Source: Mesotoga sp. UBA6090
Lineage (GTDB): Bacteria > Thermotogota > Thermotogae > Petrotogales > Kosmotogaceae
Assembly: GCF_002435945.1 (NCBI RefSeq)
Contig: NZ_DIXC01000019.1
Span: forward strand, 1 to 20,575
Direction of reading: 5' to 3'
DNA length: 20,575 nt
Positions 1 to 7,125 of this stretch are shown piece after piece. The position numbers and the translations under genes were made by a program. The notes beneath the pieces were generated by a model. That model searched no databases. It worked only from the letters and a program-made list of their open reading frames with translations, and was not told the DNA's origin. Within the stretch, counting starts at the first letter, position 1. Each line of letters starts with the position of its first letter.

Positions 1-110
1 TCCGCTACTCCAATAAACTCGTCAAGAATTCTACTCTTCTCCTTCTTTTCAGCCTCCCTGTACTTCTTTGAGTATTTCTCAATCAATCCAGTCATGTCTA
101 TTCTCTTCAT
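1..110 (-). CDS. Transposase, N-terminal fragment (integrase-core type IS), runs off the window
   Basis: This is the first 36 codons of a minus-strand gene whose remainder lies left of the window. The start is ATG at 110, with GAGGT about 10 nt upstream; a second in-frame ATG follows five codons later. The visible peptide begins MKRIDMTGLIEKYSKKYR and continues with a Lys/Glu-rich helix and a segment reading SRILDEFIGVA. I recognise this N-terminus from integrase-core transposases of the ISNCY/IS481-like kind, where it precedes a helix-turn-helix. The identification comes from memory of the family and from the terminal-type repeats just upstream, not from catalytic residues, which are outside the window. 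The DDE triad cannot be checked here. Confidence 0.6.
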   Translation of the reverse strand, partial: MKRIDMTGLIEKYSKKYREAEKKEKSRILDEFIGVA

Positions 111-166
111 CTTCGCATCTACCTCTTTCAACTTGGCATTCGCGAAGATTATCCCCTTGATCCTTA

Positions 167-194
167 CCTTTCGAGTAGTTTTATTTTTGATGCA
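167..194. repeat. IS-end direct repeat, inner copy
   Basis: The copy contains CCTTTCGAGTAG, a 10-nt T-rich spacer (179-188) and GATGCA (189-194). It lies between the transposase start and a second copy about 36 bp further out. Multiple short repeats at an element end often serve as transposase binding sites, which is the likely role here. Confidence 0.55.
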
Positions 195-202
195 ACGTTA
201 CC

Positions 203-229
203 CTTTTCGAGTAGATTATTTGTGATGCA
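203..229. repeat. IS-end direct repeat, outer copy
   Basis: The second copy carries TCGAGTAG (207-214), a 9-nt spacer and GATGCA (224-229), in the same orientation as the copy at 167-194. The outer boundary of the insertion sequence probably lies close to 200-240. The far end and the target-site duplication are not in the window. Confidence 0.5.
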
Positions 230-288
230 TATCGGCAACTTGATGACCTATGAATAATCGTATACACTGTATCTGGAGTGTGAAGGAA

Positions 289-861
289 GTGCTTGAAATC
301 GAGAGAAAGTTTCTTTTCGGAAAAGAGTTGCCTGTAGCGATTATCGAAAAGGCCGAAAGACACCAGCTAATTATTCAGTGGTATCTAAACCCTCCCGAGA
401 GGCGGAGGATACGACTCGGAGTTGATGGATCTGAGATTTTTCTACTTGAGACCTTGAAATCTGGGAGCGGTCTCGTTAGGGAAGAGGAAGAAAGATATCT
501 CGATCCTGCGAAGATCACCGAGATCGCTGAACAGCTGAAAGCATCAAGGGCAGTCATTAAATCAAGGCACATTTTTGCTCGCAAGCAAGTCGAGGGTGTA
601 ATAGACTGGTATCTTCTTCCCGAGTTAGGATATGTTTTCGAGGTGGAAACGTCCAGTCCGTATGTGAGACTCCTCGATCCGTGGGAATACTGGATGCTCC
701 CGCGAGAAGAGTTCAAAGAAGTCACCGAAGACCCTGCTTACACAGCGAGATCCCTCGCAGTGGTTATTCACGACATTGAAGACATTTTTCCCATGAGCGT
801 GTCACTGATTAGCAAAAAACAGATAGAGAAATTCGAGATGCTCCTGCGACTGATCTACTAG
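289..861 (+). CDS. CYTH-domain protein (triphosphate tunnel family; tripolyphosphatase/ThTPase/cyclase-like)
   Basis: CYTH proteins fold into a beta-barrel tunnel that binds triphosphates and divalent metal. Members hydrolyse inorganic triphosphate or thiamine triphosphate, or make cAMP. The diagnostic ExExK motif is at the very N-terminus (residues 3-7, EIERK). It is followed by an RxR strand (RRRIRL), a Lys in LLETLKSGSG with a run of acidic residues after it, an R-K pair near ARKQVEG, and an acidic strand (YVFEVE). I chose GTG 289 because it places ExExK where the family has it and lies 10 nt after GGAG. GTG 280 and ATG 250 are also in frame, but ATG 250 has no ribosome binding site. The predicted protein is 190 aa, with a somewhat longer C-terminal tail than minimal CYTH proteins. 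Substrate specificity cannot be read from sequence. The gene sits between an IS end and a convergent operon, so it may be an isolated transcription unit. Confidence 0.85.
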   Translation: MLEIERKFLFGKELPVAIIEKAERHQLIIQWYLNPPERRRIRLGVDGSEIFLLETLKSGSGLVREEEERYLDPAKITEIAEQLKASRAVIKSRHIFARKQVEGVIDWYLLPELGYVFEVETSSPYVRLLDPWEYWMLPREEFKEVTEDPAYTARSLAVVIHDIEDIFPMSVSLISKKQIEKFEMLLRLIY

Positions 862-865
862 AGTC

Positions 866-2197
866 CTAGCCCTTATCTATCTGAAGTGCGGAAGTAAGCT
901 GTTCCAGATAGCTCTTATCACTGTTCATTGTGCTGACAGACAGATCCACAACGAAAACTCCATGCACTGAAATCTTCTTTCCCTTCGAGTCTTTGTAGCC
1001 AGCCCCATCATGAATAGCGAAGAATCTACCGTTATCCTGACCGAGATAGATAAGCGTATGGCCCGGCATATACAATGGATTTCCGGGTTTTAGGGACCGC
1101 AATTGAATCTTCCTTTCTTCTGAATTGCCTTCGAAGAAAATTCTGTCCTTCGATCCCAACTTTTCTTGAGCCCACGCGTCTCTGGGTAGTACGAGGCCAA
1201 AACTGGCGAAGATATCCTGAACGAACCTCGAACAGTCCCTTCTGTTGTATAGGCCTCCCCAGCCGTAACGTTCACCTAGCATCTTGAAGGCTTGATTCAC
1301 TATCTCCCCGCCGGTGAGCTTCAAGTTCCCGATTCTTGCATCTTCGCTCATTCTAACAAGGCCTTTACGAAAATTCAGCGAGCCCAACCTCTTTCTAACC
1401 GGAACTTTGACTGTAAAACAGCCAAATGGCCCTTGAGCATGGAGGTTTTCACTTTCTTCGGGATCCTCAAGAGGCAGTTTGTCTCCCATTTGCAGAAACA
1501 GCCCAGAGGAATTGAATTGAAAGGGGTCAGGCTCGATCTCCACTCTGCTACCAGTTGCAAGGAGGAAGTTACTCGAGCGATAGAAGTTCTGTACAGAGAG
1601 CCTGCTCTCCGTAACGGCAGAATTATTTGTCTTCAGCCAGCCCCTGTAACCTGGGGTTTGAACGAAGAGCCAGGAAGTGTCCCTGCTGCGCGCAAGCACT
1701 GCAAATGGTGTTCCGAGGCTTATAGACGTTAGCTGAAGGCGGTCATTGTCGATATACTCGTCGCAGGATATAAAATCTGTGGGCATCGCCCTCAGATGAG
1801 TCCTCCGAGTCACAATGCCAAACTTCACATCCATATCCTGACTAAGGATGGCAGTAGCATTGTCCACGATATCGCCGCGAATTCCTGAAGGGACTTCCTC
1901 TCCCTCACCGCTCAAAAGAGGAGTTTGCATGAAGAATTCTGGAAAAGAATCGTTGATCATAGCTCTTACTTCATCGAACTCGAGGCTCGAGGGGAAGTTT
2001 TCGAGCCTATTCGCATATGCCGAGTAACCCGTGTGCTCAGCTCGTGAGATTACAGATTCGTTGAAAGCGACTATCTCGTCCTTACTCAGCCACTCTTCAT
2101 CTGGATCAGCCATCTTCCCACACCAGAAGGCGGATTGCAGCATTTCTCGTGAAACGTTTTCGGGACAGACCGTGTACCGCTCAAAAGCCTTTTCCAT
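866..2197 (-). CDS. NlpC/P60 family peptidase with SH3b domains (YkfC-like murein peptide endopeptidase)
   Basis: Predicted 443-aa cysteine peptidase. Proteins of this architecture cleave gamma-D-Glu-diamino acid bonds in murein peptides. Order of parts: N-terminal helical stabilising region (about 1-120); first SH3b-like domain (about 125-200, with RRTHLRAMPT and a GWLKT strand); second SH3b-like segment (about 215-300); C-terminal NlpC/P60 domain (about 300-420). In the catalytic domain YGWGG precedes DCSRF (nucleophile Cys322), PGH gives His380 and AIHDG gives His396, completing a Cys-His-His triad. There is no signal peptide or lipobox, and only 25 nt separate this gene from the permease upstream, so the enzyme is probably cytoplasmic and suited to processing imported peptides rather than building wall. 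The ribosome binding site is AGGGGGT, 10-12 nt upstream of ATG 2197. It is the last gene of the operon; its stop lies 4 bp from the convergent CYTH stop. Confidence 0.88.
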   Translation of the reverse strand: MEKAFERYTVCPENVSREMLQSAFWCGKMADPDEEWLSKDEIVAFNESVISRAEHTGYSAYANRLENFPSSLEFDEVRAMINDSFPEFFMQTPLLSGEGEEVPSGIRGDIVDNATAILSQDMDVKFGIVTRRTHLRAMPTDFISCDEYIDNDRLQLTSISLGTPFAVLARSRDTSWLFVQTPGYRGWLKTNNSAVTESRLSVQNFYRSSNFLLATGSRVEIEPDPFQFNSSGLFLQMGDKLPLEDPEESENLHAQGPFGCFTVKVPVRKRLGSLNFRKGLVRMSEDARIGNLKLTGGEIVNQAFKMLGERYGWGGLYNRRDCSRFVQDIFASFGLVLPRDAWAQEKLGSKDRIFFEGNSEERKIQLRSLKPGNPLYMPGHTLIYLGQDNGRFFAIHDGAGYKDSKGKKISVHGVFVVDLSVSTMNSDKSYLEQLTSALQIDKG

Positions 2198-2222
2198 TTT
2201 CGAAAATACCCCCTTCCGCTGC

Positions 2223-3053
2223 CTATTTGATTGCTCCGACTGTAATACCTTTCAGGAAGTACTTCTGGAAGGCAAGGAAGACAATGATCATCGGGATCGC
2301 CGAGTACGTAGCGCTTGCCATCAGATACGAATACTGCATCGGCACCTGTTCCTGAAGAAGCGAGAGTCCTGCCTGAAGCGTTCTCATCTCTGAAGTGTTT
2401 GTAACAATCAGTGGCCAGAGGAAGCTGTTCCACTGTCCCATGAACGTGAATATTCCGAGGACGGCCATAGCGGGTTTCGAAATTGGAACAATGATCTTCG
2501 CGAAGGTTCTGAACTCGCTCGCGCCGTCAATTCTTGCCGCTTCGATGATCTCCGTGGGTACAGATACCATGAACTGCCTCATCAGAAATACTCCGAAGGG
2601 AGCGGCAATAGCGGGCAAAATCAGCGCCTGATAAGTGTCCACCATTCCCATCTTCGAGATCAGGATGTACAGGGGCACAAGGGTTACCTGGGTCGGTATC
2701 ATCATCGATGCGATATACATCGAGAAAATCACCTTGCTTCCGGGGAATTTCTTCTTTGCGAGAGCGTACCCTGCCATTGCACAGACGAAAATCTGAGCAA
2801 GAGTAACCGTTCCGGCAACAATAAAACTATTGAGAGTCCATCTAAAAATCATTTTTCTCTCGAAGAGATCCTTGAAGTTCTGAAGAGTCGGATTCTTAGG
2901 GATGATATCTGGTGGAAATTTCATAGTCAGTGAAGGCTGCGTAAAAGCCGTTGCAACCATCCAGTAAAGGGGAATAAAGGCAAGTGATGCGAGTACTCCA
3001 AGAATCACCAACGAAATTGCCTTTTTTATATTAGTTTTGGTTTTTGCTTTCAC
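2223..3053 (-). CDS. Carbohydrate ABC transporter permease, MalG/UgpE type (CUT1)
   Basis: Inner-membrane subunit of a CUT1 sugar importer, partner of the permease encoded just upstream. The N-terminal membrane helix (ISLVILGVLASLAFIPLYW) is followed by a periplasmic stretch and further helices. The cytoplasmic EAA loop that docks the ATPase is clear: IEAARIDGASEFRTFAKI, then VPISKPA. Six helices and about 276 residues match the MalG side of the family. GTG 3053 is the preferred start because GAGG lies 9 nt upstream; the in-frame TTG at 3059 would leave only 3 nt. The upstream permease stop overlaps this ribosome binding site, so translation is probably coupled. No ATP-binding gene is present in the operon; a shared MsmX/UgpC-type ATPase encoded elsewhere is likely. 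Confidence 0.93.
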   Translation of the reverse strand: MKAKTKTNIKKAISLVILGVLASLAFIPLYWMVATAFTQPSLTMKFPPDIIPKNPTLQNFKDLFERKMIFRWTLNSFIVAGTVTLAQIFVCAMAGYALAKKKFPGSKVIFSMYIASMMIPTQVTLVPLYILISKMGMVDTYQALILPAIAAPFGVFLMRQFMVSVPTEIIEAARIDGASEFRTFAKIIVPISKPAMAVLGIFTFMGQWNSFLWPLIVTNTSEMRTLQAGLSLLQEQVPMQYSYLMASATYSAIPMIIVFLAFQKYFLKGITVGAIK

Positions 3054-3064
3054 AGCCAATCACC

Positions 3065-3976
3065 TCAATACTCCACATTCGAACCGAGCCACTTGAACTG
3101 GAGAATTCCAAGAACAACGAGGATGCCAAACATTACCATAGACATTGCAGAAGCAAGGCCGAGATTATAGTTCTTAAAGGCGGTCTCGTAGATCAAATAG
3201 GCGATAGTCGTAGTTGAAAATTCAGGGCCTCCACTGGTCATGATGTATATGTTCGAGAAGGTCTGGAAATTCGCTATTGTACCCATTACGAGAGAGTAGA
3301 GTATAGTCGGTTTCAAGAGAGGTATAGTAATCTTTCTGAAGATCGCCCACGAGCCCGCTCCTTCAAGCGTTGCAGCCTCGAAATAATACTCTGGAATCGA
3401 TGCCATCGCTGCCGAAAGAAGTACGATAGTCGAGCCGCCTCCCATTATTACCTGCATGATAATCAAGGAGGGCATTGCCGTAAGAGACCTGCCAAGCCAG
3501 ACGACCGGCTCGAGTCCGAGAACGGTCATGAAATAGTTGAGAAGCCCGAAGTTAGGATTGAAAACCCAAAGCCAGATCATGGAAACAATGACCGTAGAAG
3601 TAACATGGGGCAGATAAAAGGCCGCTTTGAAAAATGTTTGGATGCCCTTTCTAAACGGGTAAATGAGAACCGTGACAAGCAAGGCCTTTCCTAACCACAG
3701 TGGAACCACTCCAAAAGTGTATACAAAGGTGTTTCTAAGTGATTTTAGAAACAGCCAGTCGCTGAGAATACGTTTGTAGTTATCGAACCAGACAAATGTC
3801 TGAGAAAAGACGTTGTACTTGAACATACTGAGGTACATGCCCCAACCAACCGGTACAAGGAAGAATATCGCAAAGAGGGCAAAGTGCGGAAGAATGAAGA
3901 GATATCCCGATCTGCCCTTCCACACGTCTTTCAACGTAGTCTTTCGTTTTATTGGTTTAACAGGAATTTGCTCCAA
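3065..3976 (-). CDS. Carbohydrate ABC transporter permease, MalF/UgpA type (CUT1)
   Basis: Second membrane subunit of the sugar importer, 303 aa. A short cytoplasmic tail (KPIKRKTTLKDVW) leads into the first helix (GYLFILPHFALFAIFFLVPV), as in short UgpA/LacF-like proteins that lack MalF's large periplasmic loop. The ATPase-docking EAA motif reads YFEAATLEGAGSWAIFRKI followed by IPLLKPT. The start is TTG 3976, with GGGGTG 9 nt upstream. That ribosome binding site sits just 3' of a strong hairpin in the 79-nt gap after the binding-protein gene. The downstream permease starts within a few nucleotides of this gene's stop. Confidence 0.93.
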   Translation of the reverse strand: MEQIPVKPIKRKTTLKDVWKGRSGYLFILPHFALFAIFFLVPVGWGMYLSMFKYNVFSQTFVWFDNYKRILSDWLFLKSLRNTFVYTFGVVPLWLGKALLVTVLIYPFRKGIQTFFKAAFYLPHVTSTVIVSMIWLWVFNPNFGLLNYFMTVLGLEPVVWLGRSLTAMPSLIIMQVIMGGGSTIVLLSAAMASIPEYYFEAATLEGAGSWAIFRKITIPLLKPTILYSLVMGTIANFQTFSNIYIMTSGGPEFSTTTIAYLIYETAFKNYNLGLASAMSMVMFGILVVLGILQFKWLGSNVEY

Positions 3977-3996
3977 AATCGATCACCCCATTAAAT

Positions 3997-4035
3997 GGGA
4001 ACAGCCCCGTGCCCTCAGGGGCGGAGGCTGTTCCC
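3997..4035 (-). promoter_or_regulatory. Intercistronic hairpin between binding-protein and permease genes
   Basis: A perfect 10-bp inverted repeat, GGGAACAGCC (3997-4006) and GGCTGTTCCC (4026-4035), encloses a second GC-rich stem (GCCC at 4011-4014 with GGGC at 4019-4022). No T-run follows on the minus strand, so it is not a plain terminator. By analogy with malE-malF-type gaps it probably stabilises the upstream message or partly attenuates the permeases, giving more binding protein than permease. Confidence 0.7.
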
Positions 4036-4055
4036 TTCAACTCATCTACTCAAAA

Positions 4056-5396
4056 TCAATAGTAAGAGAGTGCCCGGTTCGCCTCGGTTACAAAACTATC
4101 AAGGGCCTCCTGAGCGGTCTTTGTCTTACCAAAGGCTCCCTGCATAGAACTGGTGAAGAACTTGGATATCTCTGACCACGGGAAGCTCTGAGAGCCAAAG
4201 AAATCCATACCTGTCTCATCCATTATTCTTGCAAAGGTCTGAGCCTGTTCATTCAGATAGTCGTCGTTCTGGAAGAGTGTCGCATTAACGGACTTTCTCG
4301 CCGTAAGGTAAATCAAGCTTTCCAGAAGCGCCGTGTTTTCTTTGTTTGTCAGGAATTTTGCAAACTCCATTACGGCATCTCTCTTTGCCTTGTCGTCCTG
4401 CTTGAAGACGACAAATCCGCTGGCAGAGGCGTATGACGCACCCTTCTTTCCTTCGACGTGAGGGAATGGGGCAATAACAGGATAGAATGCCTCTGTGAGC
4501 TGACCGGATTTTACGTAACGTGTGATTCTACCGATCTCGTAAGGACCGCCAAATCCAATGCTTGTCCGGTGAGAATGGAAGTTGCCGATCACATCGTAAA
4601 CACCCATGGCCTCTACACCGGTGGGAGCTACTCCATGAACGTAGACCAGGTCAAGCAGGAACTGAAGACCTGCAACTGCCTCCGGAGTATTGAACGTAAC
4701 TTTCGTTTCATCTTCATTGGTCAGTTTGGCGCCATGCGCATAGATGAAGTTCATCAGGTTATGCGTGTCCTGCGCTCCGAAGCTGATTGCATAATGGTCA
4801 ATCTTGCCGTCGCCGTCGGAATCCCATGTAAGCTTCTTGGCGATTTCGACAAACTCTTCCATCGTCCAGCCTTCCTCAACTATCTTTCTCCAGTCGACAC
4901 CGGCCTTTTCAAAGTCAGGAGTGTAGAGCAGCATGCTGGTTCCCATGCCATTCGTCCCGAGATTCCAAGGCCAGATGTAGTGCTTACCGTCGACATAACC
5001 TGCCTCGAGAGCAAGATCGTAGAAATCTTCAAGGTCTTCCGGGGAAATGTAATCATCGATAGGTTCGAGCAGTCCCGCTCCTACCCATCTGTTGTCCCAA
5101 ACGGGGCCTTTGAAGATGTCGGGCTGAGTTCCGGTAGCAATGGCCGCAGCCATTTTCTGTGAATACTCCGTGTTTCCGACAACTACATACTTGACCTCAA
5201 CGTCCGGATGAAGTCTCATGAATTCCTCTGCAGCCCACTTCGGGAAGTCCTCTTCAGTTGGAGCCTTATCTGCAGGGAAGTTTGGAGGTGCAATTCTCCA
5301 CGGATTGATCCACCAGGTGATTGTGATCTTTCCTAGCGCGGAGATCGGTACAGCTAGCATTAGCAATACAAGGAGAATTACGCTAAGCCTTTTCAT
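4056..5396 (-). CDS. Extracellular sugar-binding protein of CUT1 ABC transporter (family 1)
   Basis: Solute receptor of the importer, 446 aa. It starts with a Sec signal peptide (MKRLSVILLVLLMLAVPISA), cleaved after ALG or nearby. There is no lipobox Cys, so it is either free in the periplasm/toga space or held by the uncleaved helix. The mature protein opens with KITITWWINP, the usual first beta strand, and contains AAAIATGTQPDIF, a typical family-1 hinge-region pattern, plus a calcium-site-like DSDGDGKIDHY loop. Many exposed Trp and Tyr residues fit carbohydrate stacking. AAAGGGGTG precedes ATG 5396. It lies 29 nt downstream of the HAD gene and 79 nt upstream of the permeases, with a hairpin in the latter gap. 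The ligand cannot be named from sequence. Confidence 0.93.
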   Translation of the reverse strand: MKRLSVILLVLLMLAVPISALGKITITWWINPWRIAPPNFPADKAPTEEDFPKWAAEEFMRLHPDVEVKYVVVGNTEYSQKMAAAIATGTQPDIFKGPVWDNRWVGAGLLEPIDDYISPEDLEDFYDLALEAGYVDGKHYIWPWNLGTNGMGTSMLLYTPDFEKAGVDWRKIVEEGWTMEEFVEIAKKLTWDSDGDGKIDHYAISFGAQDTHNLMNFIYAHGAKLTNEDETKVTFNTPEAVAGLQFLLDLVYVHGVAPTGVEAMGVYDVIGNFHSHRTSIGFGGPYEIGRITRYVKSGQLTEAFYPVIAPFPHVEGKKGASYASASGFVVFKQDDKAKRDAVMEFAKFLTNKENTALLESLIYLTARKSVNATLFQNDDYLNEQAQTFARIMDETGMDFFGSQSFPWSEISKFFTSSMQGAFGKTKTAQEALDSFVTEANRALSYY

Positions 5397-5425
5397 AGAA
5401 ACACCCCTTTCGATGTGAAGTTAAC

Positions 5426-5998
5426 TCAAAGATACTCTCTGAGTTTTTCTCTTAAAATTGATGATTCGGTAAAATGGAACGCGTTCATTCCGATTCTTGC
5501 TGCCGCATCAACGTTTATCGCTGTATCATCCGTGAAAAAAGTCTCTTCGGGCCTGCAGGATTCTCTTTCTAAAATATGACAGTAGAATTCTCTATCCGGT
5601 TTTGCAAATCCAATAATATGTGAGGCATACACTTTATCAAAGACGTCGTAATCACCGCGGGATTTGTGGATCTTGAAGTGAGGTTCGATAGTGTTAGTTC
5701 CTGCGATCACTCTATGCTTACGCCGCAATTGCTCTATTATCTCGACTGTATCTTTGATCGGTTCAGGTTTGAAGAACATTTCCCAGATATTTCCCGGCAC
5801 GGGTCTTCCAAGTTTCCTGGAGAACATATAGACAAACTCTTCAGCAGTTAGTTTGCCCGTCTGCAAGGCAGTTAGATTTTCCATTTCAGCAAGTTCCAGA
5901 AACTCGTCTTTCGAGAGTCCCAAAAAATCACAGATCGATAGAACTACGTTTGTGTTTTCGGCAATTACGCCGCCGACATCGAAAATGAAAAGTCGCAA
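5426..5998 (-). CDS. HAD-superfamily hydrolase, probable sugar-phosphate phosphatase
   Basis: First gene of the five-gene operon; 190 aa. Motif I is FIFDVGGV, with nucleophile Asp7. The second aspartate of the usual DxD is Gly here, as in several HAD subfamily IA proteins whose motif reads FDxGGV. Motif II is the Thr of AGTNT, motif III the Lys of GFAKPDREFY, and motif IV the acidic pair of FFTDDTAINV. A helical cap is inserted after motif I (about residues 15-85). The start is TTG 5998, with GGGAGG 5 nt upstream. Position in a sugar-transport operon suggests it dephosphorylates a sugar phosphate from the imported substrate. The loss of the general-acid Asp raises the possibility of weak or altered phosphatase activity, though close relatives with the same change are known as enzymes. 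Confidence 0.85.
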   Translation of the reverse strand: MRLFIFDVGGVIAENTNVVLSICDFLGLSKDEFLELAEMENLTALQTGKLTAEEFVYMFSRKLGRPVPGNIWEMFFKPEPIKDTVEIIEQLRRKHRVIAGTNTIEPHFKIHKSRGDYDVFDKVYASHIIGFAKPDREFYCHILERESCRPEETFFTDDTAINVDAAARIGMNAFHFTESSILREKLREYL

Positions 5999-6115
5999 GT
6001 CTACCTCCCGATAATGTCTTTACAAGAGTACAACGAACGGAGAGGAAAGCGATAAACTCGCTAGGACTCCCATCCGCAACAACCCCAAAAAGAAGATATC
6101 AAAGTGAACTTTAAT

Positions 6116-6145
6116 ATGATACTATTTCTGGACCTACTAAATCAA
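6116..6145 (-). promoter_or_regulatory. Candidate sigma-70 promoter of the HAD/sugar-transport operon
   Basis: On the minus strand TTGATT (6145-6140) and TATCAT (6121-6116) are separated by 18 bp, upstream of the HAD start at 5998. Transcription would begin near 6109, leaving a leader of about 110 nt. The match is reasonable but unconfirmed. Confidence 0.35.
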
Positions 6146-6211
6146 GCGCAGTTTCGAGACGATCAGGACTTGTAAAACCAACATTTGTCGAAAAAAGGCT
6201 CACGGTCTAGT

Positions 6212-6217
6212 TATAAT
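6212..6217 (+). promoter_or_regulatory. Candidate -10 element of the Crp/Fnr-family gene
   Basis: A perfect TATAAT lies 32 nt upstream of the TTG start. The best -35-like hexamer, TTGTCG at 6185-6190, is 21 bp away, too far for a standard sigma-70 promoter. If real, the promoter would depend on its -10 element or on an activator, possibly the gene product itself. Confidence 0.35.
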
Positions 6218-6249
6218 ATCTTTGTGTCACTGAAGATCGGAGGTGAATA

Positions 6250-6930
6250 TTGAATCCATTAATCTACAACCTCGGTAGATGCAGTCTCTTCGAAGGAATC
6301 AAGGTGGGACAGCTCGAGAGGATATTTGAAAATGTGAATCATAGAATTACCTCGTCCCTCGCCGGGGAGTTGATCGAAGAGCAGGATAGTCCCTGCGACG
6401 AAATGTTGATTCTGCTTCAAGGGCATACAAAGGCTCAGATGCAGGATTTCTCAGGGAAGGTTATTACGATAGAGACTATGGAGGCCCCATCGATACTCGC
6501 TTCGGGTTTTCTCTTCGCCTCAAAGAACGTGATACCGGTCGATATTGTTTCCACGGATAAGTGTGCAGTTCTCCACATTGAGAGAGACGGGATTCTATGG
6601 TTGTGCAGAGAGTATGAAGTCTTTCTCAGAAACTTGCTTAGAGATATGGGAGATAGGCTTACCACACTGGCGGAAAAGGTGTGGATGCTCTCTCTCAACA
6701 CTCTGAATCAAAGACTGGCAAACTTTCTTCTTAAACAGAGCGACGACCTCGGAAGAGAATTTGAACTGAAGACAACAAAGGAAGAGTTAGCCGATGCGCT
6801 TGGCGTAGCGAGGCCCTCTCTTTCGAGGGTTTTTTCCGAGTTTGTCGCAGACAAGATTATCAGGCAGGAGGGCAAGCTGATTACGATTCTCGATAGAAAA
6901 GCTCTGAAGAAGTTTACAGGAAGGATCTGA
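6250..6930 (+). CDS. Crp/Fnr-family transcriptional regulator
   Basis: 226-aa regulator with an N-terminal cyclic-nucleotide-binding-type beta-roll (about 8-120), a long dimerisation helix (about 122-150) and a C-terminal winged helix-turn-helix (about 150-225). The recognition region reads TTKEELADALGVARPSLSRV, the HTH_Crp pattern. The phosphate-binding cassette of cAMP receptors (GEL followed by R-S-A) is absent; the equivalent stretch is SGFLFASKNVIPVDIVS. Cys residues 11, 49, 105 and 119 do not form the FNR cluster pattern. The effector is therefore probably neither cAMP nor oxygen via a 4Fe-4S cluster. The start is TTG 6250 with GGAGGTG 4 nt upstream. It is divergent from the HAD/sugar-transport operon across 251 bp and may regulate it, itself, or both; no clear Crp-type palindrome was found there. 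Confidence 0.9.
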   Translation: MNPLIYNLGRCSLFEGIKVGQLERIFENVNHRITSSLAGELIEEQDSPCDEMLILLQGHTKAQMQDFSGKVITIETMEAPSILASGFLFASKNVIPVDIVSTDKCAVLHIERDGILWLCREYEVFLRNLLRDMGDRLTTLAEKVWMLSLNTLNQRLANFLLKQSDDLGREFELKTTKEELADALGVARPSLSRVFSEFVADKIIRQEGKLITILDRKALKKFTGRI

Positions 6931-7070
6931 AGAGAAAGAGAATCGTGGAGATAGATCGAAAAAGCAAAACGACGTGATAGAGATCGGGAAATTGCAGGTT
7001 CAGTCTTCACCCGGACATTAGCGGGCAAGCTTCACAAACATCTTCTTCGCCCCCGAAACACGAATCTCTG

Positions 7071-7098
7071 TTTCCAAAGCCTCCTTTATTCTGATAAT
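7071..7098 (+). promoter_or_regulatory. Candidate promoter upstream of the ychF-to-atpC gene run
   Basis: TTTCCA (7071-7076) and GATAAT (7093-7098) are separated by 16 bp and lie 27 nt upstream of the ATG at 7126. The TG before ATAAT is a partial extended -10. It is the only promoter-like sequence found in the 195-bp gap after the Crp/Fnr-family gene and could drive the whole plus-strand run. The -35 is weak. Confidence 0.4.
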
Positions 7099-7125
7099 AT
7101 AGATATGTCATGAGGAGGCGGTGCT

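Noticed and set aside
250..288. N-terminal extension of the CYTH protein from ATG 250
   Set aside because: There is no ribosome binding site at 250, and family members begin only a few residues before the ExExK motif.
4458..5162. 234-codon plus-strand reading frame opposite the sugar-binding protein
   Set aside because: It is an antisense shadow of a well-supported gene, without a ribosome binding site or recognisable motif.
6185..6217. Standard sigma-70 promoter TTGTCG / TATAAT before the Crp/Fnr-family gene
   Set aside because: The 21-bp spacer is too long; only the -10 element is kept, as a weak candidate.
6250..6930. Oxygen-sensing FNR with a 4Fe-4S cluster
   Set aside because: Cysteines at 11, 49, 105 and 119 do not match the N-terminal cluster arrangement of FNR proteins.
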